From contig CM082592.2 of NCBI GenBank assembly GCA_040954595.2, forward strand, positions 2,108,001-2,172,000: 64,000 nt of DNA, in the 5' to 3' direction. Positions within the stretch are counted from its first letter, which is position 1; the number at the start of each line of letters is the position of its first letter. The position numbers and the translations under genes were made by a program. Below the pieces are notes generated by a model. It saw only the letters and a program-made list of their open reading frames with translations, was not told the origin of the DNA and did no database searches. Positions 22,197 through 34,101 of this stretch are shown here, one piece after another. This DNA is from Balanoglossus misakiensis (Eukaryota; Hemichordata).

Positions 22197-22400
22197 AGTG
22201 AGACTGGGAACAACCCCCTTCAAGGTCGGGTCGGACTATGACTGACGTCATGGTACTATTTTAGCATGGGCGTCACTTTCTCTTCTCGTTGGCCTTGCCT
22301 CTCCAGAGGGCGCCGTCTTTGGCTTTTCAGAGATGCGGTCAAGACCTCTCTCCGAATCCATTTTGTTCAACCAATCAGAGTGCTGAAATGGCGTTCGATT
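22197..22400. repeat. Dispersed repeat segment shared with 25.4, 26.4 and 50.0 kb
   Basis: 22197-22290 (GACTGGGAACAAC, GGTCGGGTCGGAC, TTTTAGCATGGGCGT) recurs at 26381-26482. 22290-22355 recurs inverted at about 25440-25505 and 49995-50045 (CTCTGAAAAGCCAAAGGTCA). Pieces are non-coding and of unknown class. Confidence 0.65.
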
Positions 22401-22509
22401 TGAGGGAAGGTAACTGATTTGTCAATGGCGTTCCACTAGGAATATCACCATGGTTGCCTACTTCACGATTCCATTGTTATAGATCGTTCGCCGAAAATTG
22501 AGAAAATCT

Positions 22510-24130
22510 GATTTTTAGGTCCTATTGGTATGTACCATGGGACCTTATGGGATTGGTTGTGTCTGTATGTATGTATGTATGGATGGATGGATGGATGGAT
22601 GTATGTCTGTATGTCCGTCCACATCAAAAACAATGAAAAAACCGCGGCGCGTATGACCTCGATATTTGGTGTGTAGATGCAAGCAGGGCTGTAGATGGGA
22701 GTTTGTTCAAATGAAGTTGTCATTGCCAAAAATATGCAAATTAGCTGGGAAAATGTGAAATTGGTCAAAACTCAAAAACTCGACAACTACACAGTACATT
22801 ATTTTACCCACAATTCTCCATGATTTGTATCATCGAAGGTTGCCAATTTAATGACTTTTTCTGTTTTAGATACTAACAATGATATGAAGTATATATAGAT
22901 TCATTTATTTTTATCTAGAAAAAGTACGATTAGAAATTAGAGTGAAAATTTCAAAATCAAAATTTAAAAGCCATAGGAATCAAAGTATCCATGTACTGCA
23001 AATGTAACACTTTGGAGGAAACAAGCAATGACTAACTGAGGTGGCCAGTGTCTGTTGAAAGTTAACATGTAAATTTCCATTGTTCTGTCAATAGAAAAAA
23101 ATCAATATCCTTTTGCTTGATTAAACAGGTGTTTCAAGTGTCCCTGTTTTACTTCAAACTTTTTTTGTATAGCTAGCTATGCAATTGCTTGATTATTTTA
23201 TAAAATTCGTATCTCCTCTCTCAATAATGCATATTTTTTAAAATCATTTGAAATGGCAATTGACAATAAGATTTGCCTTAAAAGTACGATCTCAAATTTT
23301 GTATTAGTGGTCTACAATTCTCTGTACACATGTGAACTATGCCTGGTTTGTCTGAGGAATCTCTGAGCGTACAAATCAGAATGAATCATGGGATATTTCT
23401 AGTACTGTGAACCACTGGTCATATCGATTTGAAAATTGGTACGCATGTACCTTATGTCAACCTCATACAGGCCTGTCTGTTTTGAGCTAATATTATCGAT
23501 ATCCTATTTTTTATGCATTTTTTGTATTTTTTCCATGTTATAGGTAAAAAGTCTTCATTTCTGAAAGTGATGGGCTTACTTCTTTGAAATATAGTATGAA
23601 GCTTCCTAATGGTTGTCTGAGTAACCATAGATTTGTTCAAATTGTTGCAAAATTTGCATATTTATAATTTTGAGGAATATTTGCCATTTTTGGTCAATTT
23701 TTTTTTCTTTAAAACCGCATGCCAGATTGCTTTGCAATCTGGTAGGCATGTTGTAAAATATGTGATATTTGCATAAATGTGTTATCGGGGAAACTTGCAA
23801 TTTTTGTCAAAAATTGTTTTCTCTGAAACTGCTTGTCATATTGCATTGAACTTTGGTAGCATGTTCCTTGTAGTGATTGAAGTAAGATATTGTACAATTT
23901 TGGTGATATTTGCATATTTGTTTTTTTGCCACTTTTGAACAAATATTTTCTGTGAACCTGCTTATTGGATTGCTTTGAAATTTTTTTTTTCTCTGATTGC
24001 TTTGAAATTTAAGATATAATTTCATAACACATACATGTATATGTGCAACTTTTATTCAATTCTGATATTAGAAATATTCAATATTTCGCGAGTTTTTTTT
24101 TGTAAGTTTCTTTGATTTTGGTTAGCAAAT
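22510..24130. repeat. Longest copy of a dispersed non-coding repeat (TATG/GGAT microsatellite at its 5' side)
   Basis: It begins near AGGTCCTATTGGTATGTACC and TACCATGGGACCTTATGGGA, followed by a (TATG)n(GATG)n microsatellite at 22565-22612 and a conserved CCTCGATATTTGGTGTGTAG stretch. Shorter copies lie at 33365-33790 and 34570-35100 in the same orientation, with internal deletions. The part 23410-23590 aligns with 33612-33775 and 34820-34985. The minus-strand frames in it come only from shared DNA. Confidence 0.7.
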
Positions 24131-24445
24131 CTTCTCCTAAACCAATTGTCCAGTTGTTTTTAAAGTTACTATTTACAAGGAGTTGTTACCTCCAACTAAA
24201 GACATGTTACAGAGAACACCAGCTATTACATTTTTAATTACCAGTGGCAGGTCAGTGTGTGTGTGTGTCTGTCTGTCTGTCTGTTCCAGGGCTGACTGAA
24301 AGAAGTTGCTTCTCATATGTGTTTGTACAGACAATTTGTAGTAAAAAAAAATTCTAGCACCACTTGTAAGACTGCCATGACACATGACAGTTTATTGGGC
24401 ATGTTCCTTGTTAATTTTTTTACATTCCATATTTCTATATGGTAA

Positions 24446-25279
24446 GGCTGCATTCACAAACACCTCTGGAGGTGGGGGGGGGGCAGGAGAATTCAATTTT
24501 TTTTACCGTTAATTTTCACATCCCCCCCTACTCAACCCGAAATATTTTCAAATCCCCCCTTCCAAACTGCTAAAATTTTGAGTCCCCCCCCCCCTTTCAG
24601 GTGGGGATGGTGAATTATATATATGCACTGTTTGAACATTTTCTTTCACACAGCAAAACATCAGGGCAAAACATCGCCTATCTATCTTGTAAAAAAAGAA
24701 AAACAGCGCTCCCATGAAAAAAATTCAAAACTGATGTCTTCCCCCATCAGTGGGTATTAAAACTGAACATTGTTTGTATTTTGTAAGTATTTGTATTCTG
24801 TGTTGGCAGACATTGTAAACAGAAAATTGAAGGGGGTGGGTGTGGGAGGGGGTGTCCCCCTCACACGTAAGAAAATTTCATAAAATATACAGAGCTCAAA
24901 GCTGCATTTTAATGAACCCAAAAACAAATTAACCCAACTACCGGTATGTTGGGGAGGACAAATTTAACCTTCGCCGCTCAAAGTTAGCATTGGGGGGGGG
25001 GGGGGGGCAAGTCCCCTGACCTGGGCCATTAGATAAACTAGCCAATGACTGAAGGTGTTGATGAATGAAAGGGGTGGGTGTAGAAAAATTGTATTATGAT
25101 GGGTTCAAAACTGCATTTTTGTCGACTTGAAATAAATATTTAGTCCTCAAAGTTTTCAAGTCCCCCCCTTTCAGTCCCTAAATTATTTCAAATCCCCCCC
25201 TTACATACCCTCAATTTTTTCAAATCCCCCCTCAGTTCTCCCACCCCCCCCCCCTCCAGAGGTGTTTGTGAATGCAGCC
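24446..25279. mobile_element. Harbinger-type MITE, 834 bp, TAA target duplication
   Basis: The terminal inverted repeats begin GGCTGCATTCACAAACACC and continue through CTCTGGAGG into G/C homopolymers. TAA flanks both ends (24443-24445 and 25280-25282), the 3 bp TWA duplication typical of PIF/Harbinger elements. The interior is AT-rich with C- and G-runs (24466-24483, 24986-25007, 25243-25254) and no coding sequence. Confidence 0.8.
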
Positions 25280-25589
25280 TAAGATCATATCTGCTTGCAA
25301 TGTCAGGTTGCGTACTCATTGAACGTGCACGCGCGATCCATGCACGCGATGGAACTTTTGTCTGGCATATTAGCCAATCACATGAAGCAACATCTTTCAT
25401 GGTACTAGCGAATCAGAGCGCGAGCTCAAACGGATTTGGAGAGATGTCTTGACCGCGTCTCTGAAAAGCCAAAGGTCATTGATGGCGCCCTCTTGAGAGG
25501 CAACTCGTTGACCATGTATACTTAGCGATACGTTTTATCCTACCCCAAAACATGTGAGGCGACAGCATAAAAAAAACACGTCGCCATTC

Positions 25590-25710
25590 CCTACATCTGA
25601 TTTTAATCAGCTTGATCCTACCTCAGCTATGGCCTGTCCCCACATCGACCCCAGGTAATTTAAATTACGGCCTTATATAGGCACGGGTCGGATCCAAAAT
25701 CGGAATATCT
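25590..25710 (-). repeat. Partial LTR-related sequence on minus strand
   Basis: On the minus strand 25610-25705 matches the core of the Gypsy 5' LTR at 51080-51175: CCTATATAAGGCCG, AATTTAAATTAC and GTGGGGACAGGCC occur in the same order. The flanks differ, so this is a fragment of a related LTR. Confidence 0.6.
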
Positions 25711-27301
25711 AATTTGCATAGCGGACGTCTGAGAAAACACTACAGCAATTTACATAGCGTACGCCTGAGAAAACCAATGGTTCACTCCAATGTGGGTCGC
25801 TCATATTCCACACGTCACTCCCGGACCCAGGAACGTACAGCACTCAATATTCCAGTATGCAACCAAGATTTATTCTAAAATATAGACACACATGGGGAAC
25901 GACTACAAAGAAACCCTGTCGCACAAACAAAATTACAGTAAATAATTGAAGTCCAACACAATTCCTTGTTCATGAAAAATATAATTATTGTCGTATTTCA
26001 TCCGCATCAACTTGGAAATAAACGAATTCAACGAGTTCATATGCATTTAGCAGAGTTTGTACGATGTTAAATGTCAAGTTCGAGATTACGAATATTTAAA
26101 AATACTGGTATATCATTCACAGAGAACTCACCCCACCACTTTGTAGGTTTAACGGAGAGGAGTAGGCCTCCAAAATCACCGTCGTCTACGGACCATATCA
26201 CAGCCACAACGGAACCGCACGGTTGTGCGTAAGGAAATGAATTGAAGAACCGCGTGGCATAAATTTGAGGGTCTTTTATAGTGCGTACCAGGTGCCTGTG
26301 ATGCAAATGCAAATTAGCATGCGCAAGACATGTAGGATAAATAACCGATCAATAAACGTCATTGAAAAGGGCTCCATTAGTGAAACTGGGAACAACTCCC
26401 TCTACGGTCGGGTCGGACAGCGATGATAAATTTGACGTCACGGTGCTATTTTTAGCATGGGCGTTAATTTCTCTTCTCGTTGACTGTGTGTGTGTGTTCG
26501 TACGTTCAGTTGGTTAATTGCTGAAAACTTCCTGAACCCAGCCCATTCACAGAAAGGCGACCGCTATATCGACATATTGGATATTCTAGCCGTTTCATGC
26601 CGACCTTTTAGCGTTTCGCTTTCGATTGCACGCAATACAACATCCACCCGGGCCGCGGTCCAGATGAATGTGGCAATGCCGCTCGGTAGCTAGACCGCCA
26701 TAGGAGACGTGTACATTTCAAGACATCGACTAGAAAGCGAGGTAGGGCGTAATACAGATCTGCTTTGCTTTGATGTTCTCCGCTTACAGTGTTACATGAT
26801 ACATGTACAGAGCAAATATCACCGAGTTTGCACAAATTCCTAGTGCACAATCATCGCAGAAATAATAGTGACGCGGATGTTGACATGAGATGACCTTGAA
26901 GTTGAAATCGAAGGGCGACATTGTTTACCTGTGTTTAGAGTACCTAAAACAAAAGAGCAGAGGTGTGTGTTTGACAGAGTCTAGAAAAGGCAGAATAGAT
27001 GCAGGAGTTGAAGTGAAAGGGGTACATTTATCTGTCATATGAATTAATATATTCATTATAAATAATTACATGACAATCGACCTCAAAATGGTAAATATTT
27101 ACAACTTCAAAATAATGTATATCCCTCATGATCTCATGATATTGCTAATTAAAGCCACAGTATTTCTCGTAGGGGCAAAATTTTGTTTGAAACGGCATCT
27201 ATAATTTCTAAAAGTAGATGATAATTGATACTGAATCGAACAGTCATCATCCCCAGCTCTGCTCATAAACTCATACAATTTACAATATAACGAGTGAAGA
27301 A
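25711..27301. other. No gene recognised
   Basis: 26381-26482 is a copy of the repeat seen at 22197. Frames at 26067-26312, 26490-26693 and 26608-26850 have no motif or splice support. Confidence 0.4.
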
Positions 27302-27327
27302 TGACTTTCTGTCCGGACAGAAAGTCA
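27302..27327. repeat. 26 bp perfect palindrome
   Basis: TGACTTTCTGTCC is followed directly by its reverse complement with no loop. CACGTGA-type E-box sequences follow within 30 bp (27327-27350). Confidence 0.85.
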
Positions 27328-28151
27328 CGTGAGTGTTGACACACGTGACTAGTCCGCATGCGCACTCAAATGTGAATCTATGCGGAAGAGGTTTGGTCGC
27401 CCCAAATCAAGCGACTCAGCGAAGAAATGCGCACTAATTCGGCGAAATTTTGGGAAGATAACTTTATGGGAGAAATCAGTCGATGGAACCAGATCAAATC
27501 CGAAAATGGTCTGACCATCAAAATGTCAAAGTGGCACGTTTGCTGATCGACATGTACAACATTTCCGTTGTAAACAAACCCGCGCATCATTTCAAGTGTT
27601 ACGGGCGATATTTTCGGCTTGCATGTAGCTACAATTGCCCAAACCTTTCTTACATCTTCATTATATAGTATTCCATGATGGATGTACTGGAAAAACGGGC
27701 TTTTTTCGATGATGAAAAATGGATGCACACGAGAAATACTGGGGCTTTAATGACAAGTTATTTTTGCGGCTGGGCATATCACATTTGACAATACAATGTC
27801 ACCGCATTCAGCTAAATATACATGCATGTACAGATGTACACATTGCAACTGGTGTCCCATTGATTGAATGAGGAGGAAAAAAACACGCTAAATTGCTCAG
27901 GGCATCAGCCAACCAGAGTTCCAAGTTTGTGTGTAACATATGCTCTAGAATTTTTGTGTTTGAAAGAGATACCCAATCAGTTTGAAAATAGATTACACAT
28001 AACATGAGAATGACTAAGTATACATGTAAACTATTTCAAAGCAAACAAGATATTTTGACCTTTGATGTTAGAAGAAAAAATTGATGATTGCCTCACAAAT
28101 TATTTATTCTGAAAACCACCACTGTCATGTCTTTTATGGCATACAGTATCT
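27328..28151. other. No gene recognised
   Basis: A 116-codon minus-strand frame (27378-27728) overlaps a 61-codon plus-strand frame. Neither shows domain motifs or splice context, and neither is supported. Confidence 0.4.
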
Positions 28152-28155
28152 TTAA

Positions 28156-28492
28156 AGGGACAAAGTCTCTCTCTCGCTGCCCTTTTTTCCATTAATTAAG
28201 TTTGATACAAGACACTGTTTATGTTAATGTACATGTGGATATATAGTGAATCAACGTTCGACCACACACAACTTCCATCCCACTTGTATGATATGAGAGT
28301 AAAAACTCGCCCAAAATGAATAAATGGTAAAGAACGATTATTCATTTTGGCGAGTTTTTTCACTCTCCTGTCTATAAGAGGGATGGAAGTTGTGTGTGGT
28401 TGAACGTTCCACATGTAGAATAACAAACGGTGTCTTGTATCAAATATAATTAATGGAAAAAAGGGCAGCGAGAGAGAGACTAAATTGTCTCT
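28156..28492. mobile_element. Foldback MITE with TTAA flanks
   Basis: Two arms of about 160 bp are reverse complements almost to the centre: outer AGGGACAAAGTCTCTCTCTC on the left, then CGCTGCCCTTTTTTCC, CCACACACAACTTCC and AACTCGCC. TTAA stands at both edges (28152-28155 and 28493-28496). A TTAA duplication is typical of piggyBac-type insertion; TA duplication by another superfamily is also possible because TTAA contains TA. There is no coding capacity. Confidence 0.75.
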
Positions 28493-28496
28493 TTAA

Positions 28497-29683
28497 TATG
28501 CAGCTGCAGTAATGTAGATCAAGATTTTTCCTGGTGTTAAAAACAGATTTTGCCATCTATCTGCCATCACTAGACAAAACCTTCAGCTTTATACAATAAC
28601 ATGTATGTATAAAGGGCAATAGCTGTAATTTTTGGCTATATTTTCAGTATTTTTCCTCTTGTACTCCGAGACGCATCCTAATATACCCAGTACTCCGCTT
28701 GACAACCAATATTGCGTGTAGGTGTGTAACGGCTATTGTTATTGTTGACAGATGAATTCAAATTTTCCACAATAACAATGCTGACTATATTATTATACCT
28801 GGTAGTTATACCGTAGGTGTTGTGTTGTGTTGATAAGCTACATTCTGGGCATTTCATCATGTTTCAGGAGTTTGACCAAGACACTGCAGACTGCAGTAGA
28901 TACATGTACATAAACTCGTAGCGAAAATTTTCACCTAATGGAGCTACACCTATGTACATGTACTGTAGCTAACTAATGATAAGTGTTTTTGGCTATCGTG
29001 TGAACCCCAGGTAGAATAAAGCCTGACCCATTTCTTTCAAGAAGTAGGGCTGCAATATTTACAAAGGCAATGAATGCATGGTACTTGTATGTGGTGTTAG
29101 CAATGTGGTGAATCTGTTGGACTATAAATTTTTTCATAACCAGCACTAAACGCCAATGAAGGTTACAGAAATACAATAAGAATTTGTCCTTGAACTCTTG
29201 AGCTGACCTTAAATTAAAGTGGAATAAGCATTGCATTTTACAGTCTTATATTTGTTTGACTTTGAATTGAAATTCCGCAGCTAATCGACTTTGTATCCAG
29301 CATTGTTAGCCATCCGTTTATAATTGTTCAATAACAATTAAAGTTATGCATGGGAATTAGAATTTCTGCACAGGGAGTCTTGCTCTTTAAGCAGAATGGT
29401 GGAAACACTGGTACCTGCTAACATTTCATCCTATTACACGTAATATGAACACCTATCTTTTCAGTTATATTTCATGTGCCATGTATACAGGTGCATGCTG
29501 GTATAGTGCAGGATAATTTTTTCAATCTCTAGGCATGGTCTCTGTAAAATACTCTGTAAAATAACCATGGGGTTTTTGAGAGCTATGATAAACATGAATG
29601 TTTATCTGCAATGAATTACAGATTTTTTTACTATTCATAAAGCACATGAGACTAAAACTCTGCATTTTCTTCTATCTCAACAG
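28497..29683. other. No gene recognised; region upstream of SLC16 exon
   Basis: AT-rich sequence without recognisable exons. The pyrimidine tract and CAG at 29665-29683 form the acceptor of the following exon, so at least the 3' part is intron. Confidence 0.5.
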
Positions 29684-31572
29684 AATGTCGTTCAAAAGTT
29701 TCCTGAAGTCTTGTTGGACAGAGCACCCGGACGCCCCCCCCCCCCCCCTGACTGTTGGAGATACGTGATCGTCATCTGTAATATTATTGTGACGTTATTC
29801 TGCATTGGTCTGAATTATGGAATGTGGATCTTGATTGAGGGACTGAGAGACTTTTTCAGAGAATATCACGCTGTGAGAGACGAGGTGGACACAAAGTGGA
29901 TTGTTTATATCAATATTTTCATGGTTGGTCTCACAGGTATGTTGTGGTTGCATTCTAGTTTTCTGTCTCTTACTTGGTGGTTGACTGCTCATGCAATAAC
30001 CTTACTGGCATCGCCCTCACTGCCGTGAAAAGCTGAACTTTTGGCTACATTTCAGTATTTTTGTTCTGTGTACCAAAATTGGCAAATGCAATTTTTTGTT
30101 CTACTCCTAACAGCATGCCTATTAAACCAAGTACCGTACTCCACTTGATAAAGGGCGTTCTCACTGGCACGTTTACACCGGTGCTACACCGGTGTAGATT
30201 TGACACCGACGGAAAAAAGTAAGTGAGAACGCTTTACACCGGTGTTGGGCCGGTGTTAATTTGCGACGGCGATGGGTGGTGGGTCAGGGCCAGTGCTGGG
30301 CCAGCGCTCCGACACAAATATGCAATGAGAACGCAAAGATAAACAAACACCGTTCAAAAGCGTCACCCTGCAGTGACTTTTGGGTATGTTTATTAGGTAT
30401 AGCCCATTGTCTTTGGTCAGTTTCCATTGTTAAGTCAATCACACTGGACGCGAGTGGTTTTCAAACCATTCGCAGTTTGCCAGGTTTGCAACACATCTGT
30501 TTGCTACCAACTTTCAGAAGGTTCTCTCGATCACCGAAAAGCTGAGGCATTTTCCATTTATGGATTAACATTCATTTACTTCTAAACATTATCAAAACTG
30601 TCACAAAGTCGTCTAGAACGCATATGCAGGTATAGAAACTAAAACATATTGCTGTAATGTCCTTGACGTCCTCAATTTTGTTAGTTTAGACTGTGTTTCT
30701 TTCAAAACAGTGTCCAAAAGTTTAGTGCGTGGATGCACGGAGATTCTGTGGGCCAATCCCCTGTGTTTGCAGAGAGTAAACACTGGCATAACACCGGTGT
30801 CGAAACTTTTAGTGAGAACAAGACTTTAGACGGTGTTTATTTCAAAACAGTGGCCAAAAGTTTAGTGTGTGGACGCACAGATATTCTGTGGGCCAATCCC
30901 CTGTGTTTGCAGAGAGTAAACACTGGCGTAACACCGGTGTCGAAACTTTTAGTGAGAACGAGACTATACATGTAGCCTGCATGTGTGTAACTGCCCTTGT
31001 TATTGTTGTCAGATGAATTCTAGTCTGGACTTGAATTAAAATTTGGCGCAATAATAATGCTGACTATACTTGTAGGCTGTGTTTATAAATATAAGCTGGA
31101 TACTGGGCACTTCATCAAGTTTCAGGGATTTGAACAAGAAACTGCAGTATACACACAAAAACGTACTGAAAACATAGCCAGAAGTTGCAGCTAATGGAGT
31201 TTTAATTGCCACAGCTTGTGTTTTATTGTGGATTGTATGACACCATGAAATTATATATAAAAGCTTGTTCTCACTAAAAGTTTCGACACCGGTTCGGTTT
31301 AGACAGGTTTTACTACATAATAATTAAGTGAAACTAAATATGACAGCATAATTATAATTACAAAAGTCTACTGGCATGATGATAATGCGTGTGAAATAAC
31401 GGTGTGTGATCCCTTATATCATTTTCAGGTCCAGTGGCCAGCTTCTTCTCAAACAAGTATGGGCATCGCATCACAGCCTTCTCTGGTGCAGCTCTGTCAA
31501 CCTTCGGTCTCTTTGTATCGGGTTTTAATAAAAGTGTGGGATTTTTGTGTTTCAGCTACGGTATTCTGACAG
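29684..31572 (+). CDS. SLC16-like (monocarboxylate transporter family) MFS protein, two internal exons
   Basis: Exon 29684-29936 (entered in phase 0) and exon 31429-31572 join through a glycine codon and exit at GTGAGT with one base left. Together they give about 132 residues. The first membrane segment follows a proline-rich lead (PPPPPDCWRYVIV, then GLNYGMWILIEGLRDFF). The second and third follow a GPVASFFSNKYGHR loop, the MFS loop 2-3 position used by SLC16 carriers. SLC16 proteins move monocarboxylates or related small molecules with protons or sodium. The canonical PDGGWGW start is replaced by PDCWRY, so it is a divergent member. A run of 15 C lies within the proline codons (about 29734-29748). 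No upstream start exon or downstream exons were found; it may be a fragment. Confidence 0.7.
30148..30966. repeat. Intronic repeat with CACCGGTG motifs and tandem duplication
   Basis: The left edge GGCGTTCTCACT and the right edge AGTGAGAACG are inverted. CACCGGTG palindromes are frequent (30175-30250, 30792, 30932). A unit of about 137 bp (TTTCAAAACAGTG, GGGCCAATCCCCTGTGTTTG, ACACCGGTGTCGAAACTTTT) is duplicated in tandem at about 30700-30836 and 30837-30965. A further inverted end occurs at 31266-31295. Non-coding TIR element remnants are likely. Confidence 0.55.
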
Positions 31573-31670
31573 GTGAGTGTTTTATGTACAGCACACAAAA
31601 CACGGAAAACCCGGAACGCAAAGGAATATTGTATTTGTCCACATTTTTTTAGGTCCCATTGGTATTTACA

Positions 31671-31829
31671 TATAATCCCATGATATCTTTCTTTGTTTGA
31701 CGTCATCGTATACGAGTGGTTTTCGCAGAGCTGTGCAACTTCGAGCCGCAGGCGAGAAGTTGTACGCTTCCGCCAAAACCACGAGTATACGATGACGTTA
31801 AACAAAGAAAGATATCATGGGATTGTATA
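31671..31829. mobile_element. Hairpin element with GAGCCGCAGGCGAG apex
   Basis: The arms about 31671-31742 and 31757-31829 are reverse complements (CCCATGATATCTTTCTTTGT, GTCATCGTATACGAGTGG). The turn at 31743-31756 reads GAGCCGCAGGCGAG. It lies just after a TTTTTTTTAGGTCCCATTGG sequence also found before the hairpin at 33917. Confidence 0.8.
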
Positions 31830-33364
31830 TTTATCACATGAACAGTCTTCTTATTTTTCGTTAGAAGAGGCAGGACTAAAAAAATTCAGTATCTTGCAAC
31901 AATTTTGGAGCGGCGTCATATTTTACTGAGCAGGATTATTTCCCCCAGGAGATATATGTTGGGTGATTTTATGAATGATCAGCGATAGTCCATCATTTGC
32001 ATATACGTTGAGTTCCGTTCGCTCGAAGTTCGGCCTTACACAAATGTAATCGATTCTCTAACAATTTTACTGCAACCTGTTGCCACGTTGACCGGTGGAA
32101 TAGAGAGGTTCAGTCGTCACGCTGAACTGGCTCGAAACAATTCCCCACGCTGATTCGACTCGGAACGTACCGGACTTGCGCCTAAACTAGGCTATGTGTA
32201 CCTGACCCAAAACTTTGACAGCCACGATCGTCTATGATCGTTGCGTCGACTGTCTTCTTTCCAAATTCCACCTTTCTGTTTTGAGCTTACAAAGCGATAT
32301 TGTCATGGAACCGTCATTTTTTTATTTCATTTCTGTATTGTAAATGCCGCGCGCTACACATACTGTTTCTGTTTGACAACAAAGCTACGGCGAATCGGTG
32401 GAAATAGTTCCGGTTGATGACGTAACACAGGGGTGATCTGGATTTTTGATCTGTCCTGGTCTACGTCACCACGGTTACTAGAAGAAGACGGTTAGGAAAC
32501 TCTATTGTTCGGAAGGTGTGAACGAGGTGTTAGCTAGGAGAGTACATGTCCGAACCGCTATGTGGGGTTGTATTGGGGAACGTGTTAATTTTTGAACCCC
32601 TTCATCTGCCCTTTTTCGTCAGAGTACAGCGCCACTTTTTTTTTGTACGAGTTCCATATAGGCTTATGGAGTGCACGGTCATAGTCTGTTGGGCTTGCGA
32701 CACTCTACCATTGTTTCTTGGGTGGTTAACTAAAAGTCCGGACTCAAATAGCGTCGAATTTTGAACCCCTAGAATTCAACCCTGATGGTCGCATTTCTGT
32801 TTTTTTTAAATATATTTAGATATTTTACACCTTTTTGTATTGCATGGGCTATTTCGTTTATTCCAATTGGAATATTTCGTTGAGATTGCATACCCATTTC
32901 GATACAGTCGTTAACATTATCGATATAGCCTTTGGCGGCCATCTTGTTTGTTTTGGTTCGCATCGAATCTCTAGGGCACAGTCAAGACAAAGAATGTATG
33001 GCTTCATCATGTCCTTGAAAGTTCAAAATTGTCATAAATGTGCTGTGACTTTATAAATTATCCACTCTCTGTTCTGTTTTCCTCAAATCTGGTGGTATAC
33101 GTACTGTGCGTGCAAGCAATTCCGTAAACATGAGTATGGTTTGCTTTGGATTGTAGGGGTAATGACGTCATTTTGACCGAGCCGTCAGTTATTCTGTCTG
33201 TTTATTCATATGGCCAGGCTCGTTAGCACCTGATATCTTTCGTTTACACTAAGTGTTTACCGAGGCGAGCATCTAACAATGGAGAAAAAATAGTTTCCTA
33301 ACCGTCTTCTTCTAGTAACCGTGACGTCACACAGGTGGCGATCAGGTCCAGTTCATGTGATAAA
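31830..33364. other. No gene recognised
   Basis: No SLC16 continuation exon is visible. The segments TAGGAAACT...GTTACTAGAAGAAGACGG at about 32470-32500 and CCTAACCGTCTTCTTCTAGT at 33298-33317 are inverted relative to each other. They may mark the ends of an 850 bp insertion of unknown class. Confidence 0.4.
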
Positions 33365-33790
33365 GGCATATATACCATGGGACCTTATGGGATCGGTTGC
33401 GTCTGTATGGATGGATGTATGGATGGATGTATGTCTGAATGTCCGTCCACATCAAAAACTTGAAAACCGCTGCGCGTATGACCTCGATATTTGGTGTGTA
33501 GATGAAGGCAGGGCTGTAGATGGGAGTTTGTTCAAATGAAGTTGTCATTGCCAAAAATATGCAAATTAACTGGGGAAAATGTGAAATTGGTAAAAACTCG
33601 ACAACCATGCACTGGTCATATCGATTTGAAAATTGGTATGCATGTACATGTACCTTATGTCAACCTCATACAGTCCTGTATGTTTTGAGCTAGTATTATT
33701 GATTTCCTATTTTTTATGCATTTTTTTGTATTTTTCCATGTTATTGGTAAAAAGTCTTCATTTCTGAAAGTGATTTCAAAATCTGTTAGG
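33365..33790. repeat. Second copy of the 22.5 kb dispersed repeat
   Basis: TACCATGGGACCTTATGGGA, a GGATGGATG microsatellite and CCTCGATATTTGGTGTGTAG match 22537-22790. The copy then jumps to sequence equivalent to 23410-23580, so about 600 bp is deleted relative to the longest copy. Confidence 0.7.
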
Positions 33791-33916
33791 CCGATCAACT
33801 CCAACTTTGGTGTGTAGCTAGCCTAGCATTTGATAATCATTTTAAGCGAAAAAAAATATATGAAAAATCGACCAATTTTTTTATATTAATTTTTTTTAGG
33901 TCCCATTTGTATTTAA

Positions 33917-34101
33917 ATAATAACACATGATAGCGAGGGCAATATCACGATTTGAAGCCTGCACGAGGGATGGTGATCTCTGACCATAATATTGATGATG
34001 CCCGAGCCGCAGGCGAGGGTATCATCAATATTGTGGTCAGAGATCACCAGCCCGAGGGCAGGCTTCAAATCGTGATGTTGCCCGAGCATAATGTGTTATT
34101 A
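33917..34101. mobile_element. Hairpin element with GAGCCGCAGGCGAG apex
   Basis: The outer arms (AATAACACATGATAGCGAGG and TTTGAAGCCTGC) and inner arms (GGTGATCTCTGACCATAATA) fold around 34004-34017, GAGCCGCAGGCGAG. The apex is the same 14 bp as at 31743-31756 although the arms are unrelated in sequence. Confidence 0.82.

Noticed and set aside
22565-22612. Possible regulatory tandem repeat (TATG/GATG)
   Set aside because: It is an internal microsatellite of a dispersed repeat found three times, so no local function is implied.
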